Positions 7,767-15,201 of a stretch of 30,302 nucleotides of DNA are shown piece by piece. Location of the stretch: positions 1-30,302 of the forward strand of contig JAVBJV010000024.1 of NCBI GenBank assembly GCA_031546815.1. The letters run 5' to 3'. The notes beneath the pieces were generated by a model. The model saw only the letters and a program-made list of their open reading frames with translations. It had not been told where the DNA came from and did no database searches. Each line of letters starts with the position of its first letter. The first letter of the stretch is position 1. The position numbers and the translations under genes are program-made. The DNA comes from JAVBJV01 sp031546815 (GTDB lineage: Bacteria; Pseudomonadota; Alphaproteobacteria; Acetobacterales; Acetobacteraceae).

Positions 7767-9260
7767 TTATGCGTCCGCGCGCAGGCGGAACTGGTTGACG
7801 ACGCCGAACATCCGCAGGCCATTCATCAGCACCGGCGCATACAGCACGTTCAGGCGTGTGGGGTTTGTCCTGTCGCGTTCAACCACGGTCGCGGCCTTGA
7901 AGGCATCGACGCCTTCGACCCAGAGATCCCCCGCCATTTCGGCATACTGGGCGACCAGTTCGGCCTTATACGAAGTCGGCGTGACGACCGGCACGCCCGG
8001 TCCGAAATCCTGACCGTCGTCGGCCAGCAGCGCGCGTGGGAATTTCTGTGTGGTCGCGGCACGCAGCCGGCGCGTGACGGCCATCAGTGTGAACAGGGTT
8101 TCGCAGTCCAGATACGACTGATCGGGCTGGCCCCATTTGTTCTTCTGATATGTGGTGACCGTGCGCAGCAGCGACACGCTGCCATCTTCGGCATAGCTTG
8201 CCTGCGCGATGCCGCGTGACAGCAGCGACTGCCGTTCGGTGTTCTTCGGCCGCCGCCCGCGCGGCGGGGCCAGCACGCCGTTCAGCGGCAGCGTCTGCGT
8301 CGGGCGGGCCGGATGCGCCTTGATCGCGCCGCCGATGCTGCCCGCCATCGCGGCGGCGAACTCCCACGGGCTGGATGGGCTGCCGTCATACCCCAGCACG
8401 CTGGCATGCGGGTTGTTATGCAGCGATCCGAACGCAAGGTTTTCCGCCGTGGCGCCACGCCGCGCCGCGAATACGTGGCCGTAGATCTGCCGGTCCCAGG
8501 CCCAGCGGCCCGCGGTGTCGTCCATCAGCGATTTCAACGCTGCCATCGATGCGGAATCGGTGAACGGTGCCGCGATGAAATCGTATTCCTCCTCGCCCAG
8601 CGCCTGCGCCAGCACATCCAGATCCGGAGCCCCCGCGCCACCGGCCATCGGCGTGACGGCAAGCGTCAGGCCGGCGGGAATTGCCTCGCCCCCCGACGGA
8701 CCATAATAGCCGATACGCACGTCGATATCGTTGCCGGTCAGACCGGGATGCACGGCGATCAGATCGACCGTACCGCCGGATGCATCGGATTCAACCGGCA
8801 TATCGCCGAGCCGCGCGATGGCATCCACGATGGCGGTTGCCACATCGGATGCCGTCATCCCCGTGCGCACCGCCACGGGCACAGGCTGACCGGCGATGAA
8901 CAGCGGCACAACGCCGGACTGATCCACGCCGCCGGTCGCCACGATCTTGCCTTCGGCGCGCACCATGCCGGTGCCATCACGCAGCGGCAGCGCGTAGACC
9001 TCGCCCATGCGGTCGTTCTGGCGGAACACATCCAGCATACGGGTCAGCATCGCGCCGCGACCATAAAGCTGCCCGGACTGTTCAATGCTGGTCTGATAGG
9101 ACGGCGCGTCGTAGGCGGTGTCGGCCAGTGCCCGCGCGCTGTGCCCCAGCAGCAGCGCACGCTGCTTCTGCATGAAAATACCGGCGCGTGAATTGTCGAA
9201 TTCGACCCAGAACAGCGGAACCAGGTTATCCGCGGGGATCCCGTTGAAGATCACAGTCAT
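7767..9260 (-). CDS. Contractile tail sheath protein (Mu gpL-like)
   Basis: The 497-residue product is a Mu-type tail sheath. The N-terminus (MTVIFNGIPADNLVPLFWVEFDNSRAG) and the FMQKQRALLLGH segment are diagnostic. A middle domain contains a VPLFIAGQPVPVAV insertion, then the subtilisin-like sheath core (LGEEEYDFIAAPFTDSASMAALKSLMDD), and the C-terminus has LNVLYAPVLMNGLRMFGVVNQFRL. Mu gpL is 495 residues, nearly identical in length. The ATG overlaps the stop of the preceding gene (ATGA). The sheath contracts to drive the tube through the host envelope. Confidence 0.93.
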   Translation of the reverse strand: MTVIFNGIPADNLVPLFWVEFDNSRAGIFMQKQRALLLGHSARALADTAYDAPSYQTSIEQSGQLYGRGAMLTRMLDVFRQNDRMGEVYALPLRDGTGMVRAEGKIVATGGVDQSGVVPLFIAGQPVPVAVRTGMTASDVATAIVDAIARLGDMPVESDASGGTVDLIAVHPGLTGNDIDVRIGYYGPSGGEAIPAGLTLAVTPMAGGAGAPDLDVLAQALGEEEYDFIAAPFTDSASMAALKSLMDDTAGRWAWDRQIYGHVFAARRGATAENLAFGSLHNNPHASVLGYDGSPSSPWEFAAAMAGSIGGAIKAHPARPTQTLPLNGVLAPPRGRRPKNTERQSLLSRGIAQASYAEDGSVSLLRTVTTYQKNKWGQPDQSYLDCETLFTLMAVTRRLRAATTQKFPRALLADDGQDFGPGVPVVTPTSYKAELVAQYAEMAGDLWVEGVDAFKAATVVERDRTNPTRLNVLYAPVLMNGLRMFGVVNQFRLRADA

Positions 9261-9895
9261 GATTGATTACCCTGTTGCGGTGAAAGATCGGCCCGCACTT
9301 CGCAACGGCCGTCCGGACCGGATGCGCGTGGGGCGGGATATCCGGGGGAATAGGCGCCGGTCGGATCAAAACGGTTTTGCGCATCGATACCGACATTAAT
9401 CTGACGCAGCGCGTGTTCCGGCAGGCCGTCGGCTCCCGGCGCGGTGCCGGGCAGGTTCGGGATGAACGATTCCGTCAGCACAACCTCGACCTCGATCGAG
9501 GCAGCGCCGACACGGTGCTCGCCGGACCCGTCATATTCGGTGCGGGTGGCAACCGAGGCGATCTGTTCGAACCTGCCGACATAGGATGGCGCCTGCAGCA
9601 ACGCTGCCTCGATCGCCGCGCACAGATCGTCGAGCGCGGCATCGGTCGCGGCGGCGGTGTCGCCGCCGAGCACGGCCTCGATCACGATCGTCACGCGCGT
9701 GCGGAACGATGCCGCGGGGGTGCTGCCGATGTTTTCCTTGTGATCGCGCGGCGCATAGACCAGCAGCAGCGGTGTCAGCGGCAGTTGCCGGGGCGCCACG
9801 CGCGACACCAGCACGACGGCGCCGTGCGATGCGCGCACGGCATCCAGCGCCACGACAGTTGCATCGCGGGCGTAGGCCCTCGCCAGATTTGTCAT
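9257..9895 (-). CDS. Probable tail terminator / completion protein
   Basis: This 212-residue protein stands between the head-tail joining gene and the sheath gene, where tail terminators lie. It has an alpha/beta pattern consistent with that role: an LLLVYAPRDHKENI strand, FRTRVTIVIEAVL, an Ala-rich helix DAALDDLCAAIEAALLQAP, and a late VGAASIEVEVVLTESFIP strand. The last 60 residues are Pro/Gly-rich tail. No exact family is recognised from sequence alone, so the role rests on position and general fold pattern. It overlaps the sheath start by four bases. Confidence 0.6.
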   Translation of the reverse strand: MTNLARAYARDATVVALDAVRASHGAVVLVSRVAPRQLPLTPLLLVYAPRDHKENIGSTPAASFRTRVTIVIEAVLGGDTAAATDAALDDLCAAIEAALLQAPSYVGRFEQIASVATRTEYDGSGEHRVGAASIEVEVVLTESFIPNLPGTAPGADGLPEHALRQINVGIDAQNRFDPTGAYSPGYPAPRASGPDGRCEVRADLSPQQGNQS

Positions 9896-9898
9896 CGG

Positions 9899-10222
9899 TT
9901 ATTCCAGTGTTTTGCTGAGGATCAGCTTGATATGGCCGTGGCCGTCGGGTTGCGGGTCGGTGACGTAAAACGTCTCGCCCCCGATCTGCACGCAATCGCC
10001 GCAGGCGGGCGGCTGCGTGAATTCGGCGGCGCGCACCCCCAGCACGGGCCGCGTGCTGGTGATGGGCGCGCCATCGTGCGCCGAGATCTCGATCTGGTGG
10101 TGCGCGCGGTCGAACACACCGCGCACATCGAACCCGGCATCGGCGTTGCCGCCCGGCATGTACCGGGCGGGCTGCCCGAACACACGCATGTGTCCGGCCA
10201 GCATCCGGTCGAAGCTGATCAT
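9899..10222 (-). CDS. Head-tail joining protein (lambda gpFII-like)
   Basis: The 107-residue product has the compact beta pattern and position of the lambda FII / phage head-tail attachment family: MISFDRMLAGHMRVFGQPARY, a V-x-GVFDRAHHQIEI strand, P-VLGVRAAEF, then GDCVQIGGETFYVTDPQPDGHGHIKLIL. The open frame extends upstream to about 10396, but ATG 10222 starts the recognisable domain and avoids overlapping the previous gene. gpFII seals the filled head and forms the site for tail attachment. It is separated from the upstream 65-residue gene by 4 bp. Confidence 0.75.
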   Translation of the reverse strand: MISFDRMLAGHMRVFGQPARYMPGGNADAGFDVRGVFDRAHHQIEISAHDGAPITSTRPVLGVRAAEFTQPPACGDCVQIGGETFYVTDPQPDGHGHIKLILSKTLE

Positions 10223-10226
10223 GCGA

Positions 10227-10424
10227 TCACTTCTTCCCCGGACCTTCCGACGGCTTGTCCTCCTGCACCGGGGCCGCTGGTGCCGGATCCGCGTAGCCCC
10301 CGGCAACCAGCGACGCCGCATCGTCGCTTGCCGCGTAAAAGGACTCGCCCGCCGGCACGACTTTGTCGGGCGCGGTGCGAATGCCGAACTTTGCAACCAG
10401 TTTCACTTTTTCTTTTTCAGACAT
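10227..10424 (-). CDS. Small head-region protein, position of lambda FI
   Basis: This 65-residue protein begins MSEKEKVKLVAKFGIRTAPD and ends in a Pro/Ala/Lys-rich tail (VQEDKPSEGPGKK). Its ATG shares one base with the stop of the major capsid gene (TGATG), so it is translationally coupled. In the lambda order E-FI-FII it occupies the FI place, but sequence similarity to FI is not evident and it is half the size. It may be an accessory head or packaging factor. I do not recognise the family. Confidence 0.65.
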   Translation of the reverse strand: MSEKEKVKLVAKFGIRTAPDKVVPAGESFYAASDDAASLVAGGYADPAPAAPVQEDKPSEGPGKK

Positions 10425-11449
10425 CACAGCACCTTCACGGCCATGCCGGCGTTGACGTTGACGGGAATGGTGATCGGCGCCGACTGCATCATCAGCATCC
10501 GCACCGCCGGATCCTTCTCGGGCCACGATTTCGGCGCATATTTCATCGGCAGGTAGCCAAGCTCCGTATCGCGGATGGCGGCGCAGGCGACCTTGCCGCG
10601 CAGCCCGGCACTGCCCAGCAGCACGGTGCCGTCGGCAAGCATCGGTTTTTCGATGCCGTCCTTCGGGTCCAGAAACCAGTCGTTGTAGAGCCACAGGCGA
10701 AAATTGCCCCAGACGCCTTTCGGCATGCCGCCGATCTGCACACCGCCCGCCGTCTCGACCTCGGACCGGCTGCCGCGCAGCGTATCAAGATCGCTGCGGA
10801 TTTCCGGATCCTTGCGGAACGCATTCCACGACGATGCCGTGAAGACCAGGTCGGTCGTCCCGTAGCCTGATTTCTGCGCCACCAGCAGCGACATGCGGTC
10901 GAGGTCGTCCTTGATCGACACGCCAGGCTGCCCCCAACGCGCCGCGCCGGCATATGCCCCCGTCAGGGCCGGATCGCGCTGGAAATCGACCAGGGTCGGT
11001 TCGTAATCCTCGCCTTCCAGCACCACGCGCCCATAGGACAGCGTCTGCGCGGCCATCCATTCGATGCGCCGGTCGATCATGTTGATCTGGTCCAGCATCT
11101 CGACCGCCAGATTTCCTGCCTCGCGTTCGGCGGGCGACATCGATCCGCCGATACGCTCGCCCGGCATGCGCGTCAGCACCCGGCCAGGGTCGAGCGCGCG
11201 CTTGTCCTTGATGTAGGGCGGTTCGATGATGTTGGTGCGCAGCCCCGGGCCGCGCACGATGCGCGCCGGCGTCAGCGGCGAGCAGAGCGGCGCCAGTTTG
11301 CGGGAATTCACGATCACATCGATCGCGACATCCTTGGTCTGGCTTTCCGCCGTGCCCGGGAAGAACATGTTCGTGAGGAAGCCGGGCGATGGCGGCAGCC
11401 CTTCCACCACATCGATCAGCGTGGTGAGATCATAAATGCTGTCAGGCAT
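10424..11449 (-). CDS. Major capsid protein (lambda gpE family)
   Basis: The 341-residue product matches the lambda gpE capsid family, the same length as gpE (341). Recognisable segments are the N-terminal TNMFFPGTAESQTKDVAIDV, R-x-LAP near residue 50, P-PYIKDKRALDPGRVLTRMPGE near residues 77-97, and the C-terminal YAPKSWPEKDPAVRMLMMQSAPI. The HK97-fold protein forms the icosahedral shell. It follows the gpD-like decoration protein by 15 bp and precedes FI/FII-place genes, so the whole head block is lambda-like despite the contractile tail. Confidence 0.92.
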   Translation of the reverse strand: MPDSIYDLTTLIDVVEGLPPSPGFLTNMFFPGTAESQTKDVAIDVIVNSRKLAPLCSPLTPARIVRGPGLRTNIIEPPYIKDKRALDPGRVLTRMPGERIGGSMSPAEREAGNLAVEMLDQINMIDRRIEWMAAQTLSYGRVVLEGEDYEPTLVDFQRDPALTGAYAGAARWGQPGVSIKDDLDRMSLLVAQKSGYGTTDLVFTASSWNAFRKDPEIRSDLDTLRGSRSEVETAGGVQIGGMPKGVWGNFRLWLYNDWFLDPKDGIEKPMLADGTVLLGSAGLRGKVACAAIRDTELGYLPMKYAPKSWPEKDPAVRMLMMQSAPITIPVNVNAGMAVKVL

Positions 11450-11464
11450 GTGTGCAGCGCCCCT

Positions 11465-11824
11465 TTACGCCGGATTTTTGAGGAAAATACTGGTCTGGCG
11501 CAGCGCAAACGCGGCGTCGGACAGCGTGTGGCTTGGATCCAGCGTGATCGACGGAATCTGGAACGCACCCGCAGTGTAGATTTGTCCGCCAGCATCGCCG
11601 GCAGTCGCATCCACGTCCTGCAACAGCACCGCGCTGGGCGTCTGGCTGCCATCGGATGCGGTTTTCCTGCTGATCGTGAACTTCCCGCCCGCGCCGATGC
11701 GCCCCATCACCGTGCCACGCTTGAATGCGCCGCCGGTGACCGTGCATGGCTCGGTCATGATCGGGAAACCACCGGCGATCAGGTCGTCGGTGACAAGATT
11801 TTCTACCCTTACGGCTTCACGCAT
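11465..11824 (-). CDS. Head decoration protein (lambda gpD family)
   Basis: The 119-residue product matches gpD (110 residues in lambda): RVENLVTDDLIAGGFPIMTE near the N-terminus, GTVMGRIGAGGKFTISRKTA in the middle, and AFQIPSITLDPSHTLSDAAFALRQTSIFLKNPA at the end. gpD trimers clamp the expanded shell. The frame is open far upstream, but ATG 11824 has an AAAGGG Shine-Dalgarno 8 nt before it, while the in-frame ATG at 11842 has none. The start overlaps the end of the scaffold-like gene by 8 bp. Confidence 0.88.
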   Translation of the reverse strand: MREAVRVENLVTDDLIAGGFPIMTEPCTVTGGAFKRGTVMGRIGAGGKFTISRKTASDGSQTPSAVLLQDVDATAGDAGGQIYTAGAFQIPSITLDPSHTLSDAAFALRQTSIFLKNPA

Positions 11825-12464
11825 GGGCGCGGCCCTTTCCATTGATGCGATTGAAAACGCCGAGAACCATCGCGCCCGCCGACTTGTCGCCAGCACCGTC
11901 GCCGCCACCGCCGCCAGCACCGATCCGTGGCTGGGCAACGCCGGCCATACGGTCGGACAGGCCGCCGCGCGTCTGCGCCCGGCCCTCCGGCGCTGTTTTC
12001 AGCACCGCAACGGCGTCCGACGCCGACATCGATGTGCCGAACGCCAGCTTGATGGCCAGCGATTCACGCCCCAGCGCGTGCTGCGATGTCAGGATCGCAC
12101 CGCAGCGCCTGCGTTCGGCCAGGCGGGCTGATGCCTTGCCCTGGACGCTGGCCTGTTCGTCATCCTCGGCGTCCGATGCGTCTTCGTCATCGGCATCATC
12201 GGACGCTTCTTCCTCGTCCGACGTGTCCTCGTCATCCTCGGCACGGCCTTTGGATTTTTTCGTGCGGGCCTTCTTGCCGTCGGCCTTCTTCGAGCCGGAT
12301 TTCTTCGATTTCTGCTCCTTGTCGTCGGCGTCTTCTGCGTCGTCGTCGCCATCCGCGGACTTCGCGCCCTGCTTCCGGTCTTCGTCGTCTTCCGCCGCCG
12401 CCTTGATCTGCGCGAGCGTTCCCGCGTAGCTGGGCACGGCTGCACCTGCGTTGCCATTACGCAT
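11817..12464 (-). CDS. Scaffold-like protein with long acidic/basic low-complexity region
   Basis: This 215-residue protein lies between the capsid protease and the decoration protein, the place of the lambda Nu3 scaffold. Residues about 25-110 alternate Asp/Glu runs with Lys runs (EDDEDRK, DDDAEDADDKEQK, KKSGSKKADGKKARTKK). The following block (AERRRCGAILTSQHALGRESLAIKLAFGTSMSASDAVAVLKTAP) resembles the extension normally fused to the C-terminus of the S49 head protease in related prophages; here it is a separate gene. I prefer ATG 12464 because GAGG lies 9 nt before it; ATG 12473 is the alternative. Confidence 0.65.
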   Translation of the reverse strand: MRNGNAGAAVPSYAGTLAQIKAAAEDDEDRKQGAKSADGDDDAEDADDKEQKSKKSGSKKADGKKARTKKSKGRAEDDEDTSDEEEASDDADDEDASDAEDDEQASVQGKASARLAERRRCGAILTSQHALGRESLAIKLAFGTSMSASDAVAVLKTAPEGRAQTRGGLSDRMAGVAQPRIGAGGGGGDGAGDKSAGAMVLGVFNRINGKGRAHA

Positions 12465-12496
12465 CTTCTGCATCCTCTGCTGTGTGATGATCGCGA

Positions 12497-13375
12497 TCAG
12501 AGGGCCGCGATCAGGCCCCGGAACGCCGCGTCGGGGGACGCGACGGAATCCACGAAGCCGACACCAAGGCCCGCTTCACCCAGATAAGCCGCTGCCTGCG
12601 TCTTGCGCACCGCAGCGGCGGACAGTTTGCGGTTGCGCGCAACCGTTTCAACGAACAGGTCGCCCATTGCATCGACGTTCGTCTGCATGCGGCCCAGCAC
12701 ATCCTTCGACATGCCTTCGTATTCCGCACGGGTTTCCTCGGCCTTCTGCGCGCCGTAATGAACAAACCGCACCTTGATGCCCGCATTGTCCATCGCCTTC
12801 GACCAGTCGACGTGCATGCAGATCACCCCGACCGATCCGGACCATCCCGTGCGCGGCACGCTGATATGATCGGCGGCTGATGCCAGCGCGTAGGCCGCGC
12901 TGCACGCCATATCGGCCAGGATCGCCCGCATCGGCTTGATGCCGCGCAGCGCGAAAATACTGTCGGCCAGGTCGAACACGCCCCCCACAAAACCGCCGGG
13001 GCTATTGATGTCAAAAGCGATCGCGCGCACATCCGTGTCGATCAGCGCGCGGCCCAGAACTTCGGCAATACCGTCGCAGCCAGTCATGCCCCAATACGGC
13101 CTTAGGCTGCCGAGGCGCGGCACGATGATGCCGTGAATAGGGATCACGGCTACGCCATCGACAACCTGATACGGGCGGGTGGATGTTGATGCCACTTCCT
13201 CGCCGCACGCACCCGCAGCGGCATCGCCGCGCAGGCGCACGACGCGCGACAGACCCGCGTGTTCGGCCAGCGCCGCGACCGCTACTTCGGCACGGTCGGG
13301 GTGCAGCGCCAGCGGTGTGTTGAAGATCTGCTGCGCCAGAAAGGGGAGCCGTTCAGAAGCGGTCATTTTGTGCAT
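12497..13375 (-). CDS. S49 (SppA-like) prohead protease, lambda gpC type
   Basis: The 292-residue product is an S49 serine peptidase. VAVIPIHGIIVPR begins the core near residue 76, AIAFDINSPGGFVGGVFDLAD forms the oxyanion part near residues 119-138, and the nucleophile is Ser159 in MACSAAYALASAADHI. The partner lysine is probably Lys211 (HYGAQKAEE). In lambda-type heads this protease trims the scaffold and portal during maturation. The coding sequence overlaps the portal 3' end by 23 bp. The scaffold domain, often fused at the C-terminus, follows as its own gene 33 bp on. Confidence 0.9.
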   Translation of the reverse strand: MHKMTASERLPFLAQQIFNTPLALHPDRAEVAVAALAEHAGLSRVVRLRGDAAAGACGEEVASTSTRPYQVVDGVAVIPIHGIIVPRLGSLRPYWGMTGCDGIAEVLGRALIDTDVRAIAFDINSPGGFVGGVFDLADSIFALRGIKPMRAILADMACSAAYALASAADHISVPRTGWSGSVGVICMHVDWSKAMDNAGIKVRFVHYGAQKAEETRAEYEGMSKDVLGRMQTNVDAMGDLFVETVARNRKLSAAAVRKTQAAAYLGEAGLGVGFVDSVASPDAAFRGLIAAL

Positions 13376-14963
13376 AACTCTGCGGTGACGGGCCGAGCCA
13401 TTGCGGAACAGGCAGCTTGCGCAGTTCGAATTCCTTCAGCTCCAGAGCGCGTTGGTCGAGGTTCTCCAACCAGTCGACGCCCTGTTCTTCGCATTCCTGT
13501 TCCAGTGTCGACAGGCCCGCCGTCATGCCGATGATCGCACCGTCGCGCTCCTTCACCGGGTCCACCCAGCCACGTGCCGGGCCGATCCACTTGCAGCGCG
13601 CATACGCCGCGCGCTCGATGATGTAGTCCGGCGCGTTGCGCGGCATTGGCAGGCGTTCGTTCTCGATTGCCTCTTCCAGCCAGGCGGCATAGATCGGCGT
13701 GCAGAAACCGTGGCCAAAGTCGTAGCGGCGGCGCGACAGTGTTTTCCACACTTCCAGCAATGCCCCGCGCGCGCTGCTGTAATTTGTTTTTGACCAGTCC
13801 TGCGTGAACTGTTCCAGCGACAGTCCGGCTGCCGAGGCGACATTGCGCAGCACCGCGGATTCAAACGCCTCGAAATTCGATGACGGGCGCGACGCCGGCG
13901 GAAAGTTGATCTTTTCACCGGGGAACAGGCGCGGGATCCGCGCGCCGTTCACGCTGATCCGGTTGGCGCCGTGAAACTCCGCGCGCCCACGCTGATAGGC
14001 TGACATCCCGTTTTCGTCATCAATCAGCGCCGCCTCGATATCGACATTGTCGAACGGACTCTCGATGAAGGCGGCGAACACCGCGTTGATGATCGCCGAT
14101 TGCAGTTCGGTGGCATCGTAGCGGGTGAGCATCTTCAGCCGCGCGATGACCGGCGTGAAAATGCCGCCCACCGAACGCGTCTGCCCTGCCCGGTCCGCAT
14201 CGAAGTCGTGCACCACAATCGCGCGGCCCCAGTCGGTTTCACGTGGCACGCGTTCCCATTCATACTTGCGCGACCCGGCATACCAGTCGCCCGGGTGGCC
14301 CTTGCGGATATGATACGCCTGCGCCGCGCCGTCGATATCGATCTCGACCCCGCCACGCAGGGTTTCCGTGTCCGGCTGGCGGTAGGGATTCGACAGACGA
14401 TCCGGGTCGACGAGTTGCACATAGGTCGCGAAATGGCCGCGCCCGCCTGCACGCCGCCGATCGTCCCAGCGCAACACGGCCAGCGCATCGCCCTCGATCA
14501 GCTTGTGGCGGAAGGCCAGCCTGAAAATCTGCGACATGCTGTTCTGCCGGGCTGCATCACACCAGCGGCCCGGGTTGTTCGAAAAATCGCGCCACAGTGC
14601 CTCGACCGCACGCGAGAATTCCTGCCCCCAGACCGCATCGAACCGGCGGTCATAGAACGCCAGCGACCGGTAATCCGGCTTCGACGCCAGACGCAGGTCA
14701 GCGCCGATGACGGAATCGACGATGCGCGTGACGCCGCCGCTGGCCCAGCCATCGTTGCGGACGACATCGCGGATGCGCGAGACAATTGTATCGCGATACG
14801 GCAGCGATTCCCCGTCCGGCGATCCAAGGTGCGGGTTGAACCCCTCCATCTCGCGGCTGGCGAATTCAGCGGCATCGAACGGTGTGGCATTGCCAGCCAT
14901 GGCGCGGCGACGCGCGGGCGGCAGTGCGTTGCCGTGCTGGTCGAGCAGACGGACCTCAACCAT
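13353..14963 (-). CDS. Portal protein (lambda gpB family)
   Basis: The 536-residue product matches the lambda-family portal: an N-terminal RDIVRN-like segment (SRIRDVVRNDGWASGGVTRIVDSVIG near residues 60-85), FSNNPGRWCDAARQNSMSQIFRLA, GDALAVLRWDDRR, LVDPDRLSNP and a late NFEAFESAVLRNVASAAGLSLEQFTQDWSKTNYSSARGALLE segment typical of the family. The dodecameric portal is the DNA entry channel and terminase docking site. ATG 14963 overlaps the gpW stop and has GGGG upstream; a GTG at 14984 in the same frame is the alternative start. Confidence 0.92.
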   Translation of the reverse strand: MVEVRLLDQHGNALPPARRRAMAGNATPFDAAEFASREMEGFNPHLGSPDGESLPYRDTIVSRIRDVVRNDGWASGGVTRIVDSVIGADLRLASKPDYRSLAFYDRRFDAVWGQEFSRAVEALWRDFSNNPGRWCDAARQNSMSQIFRLAFRHKLIEGDALAVLRWDDRRRAGGRGHFATYVQLVDPDRLSNPYRQPDTETLRGGVEIDIDGAAQAYHIRKGHPGDWYAGSRKYEWERVPRETDWGRAIVVHDFDADRAGQTRSVGGIFTPVIARLKMLTRYDATELQSAIINAVFAAFIESPFDNVDIEAALIDDENGMSAYQRGRAEFHGANRISVNGARIPRLFPGEKINFPPASRPSSNFEAFESAVLRNVASAAGLSLEQFTQDWSKTNYSSARGALLEVWKTLSRRRYDFGHGFCTPIYAAWLEEAIENERLPMPRNAPDYIIERAAYARCKWIGPARGWVDPVKERDGAIIGMTAGLSTLEQECEEQGVDWLENLDQRALELKEFELRKLPVPQWLGPSPQSYAQNDRF

Positions 14964-15189
14964 TGAACCGAACCCCGATTGCACGGCGCCGGCCGATGCC
15001 GAGTTGCGACGTCAGTTCGGCGATGTAGGCCTTCAGCGCCGGCAGGTTCATGGCGGTGTAGGTCACCGATTTCATACCGTCGCCCTGCGCATAGGACAGC
15101 GAGACCTCGCGCTGTCCGGTCATCAGATCGTGATACGCCGTCTGTGCCTCAGCCAGGCGGCGTTCCAGAGTCGGGCGGTCGATGGTCAT
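14956..15189 (-). CDS. gpW-like head-tail joining protein
   Basis: This is a 77-residue protein, near the lambda gpW length of 68. It has RPTLERRLAEAQTAYHDLMTGQREVSL, then YTAMNLPALKAYIAELTSQLG and a basic C-terminus, giving the helix-hairpin-helix pattern of gpW. It sits between the large terminase and the portal exactly as W does between A and B in lambda. A GGGGAC Shine-Dalgarno precedes ATG 15189. gpW stabilises packaged DNA and prepares the head for gpFII. Confidence 0.88.
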   Translation of the reverse strand: MTIDRPTLERRLAEAQTAYHDLMTGQREVSLSYAQGDGMKSVTYTAMNLPALKAYIAELTSQLGIGRRRAIGVRFNG

Positions 15190-15201
15190 GATGTCCCCTG
15201 T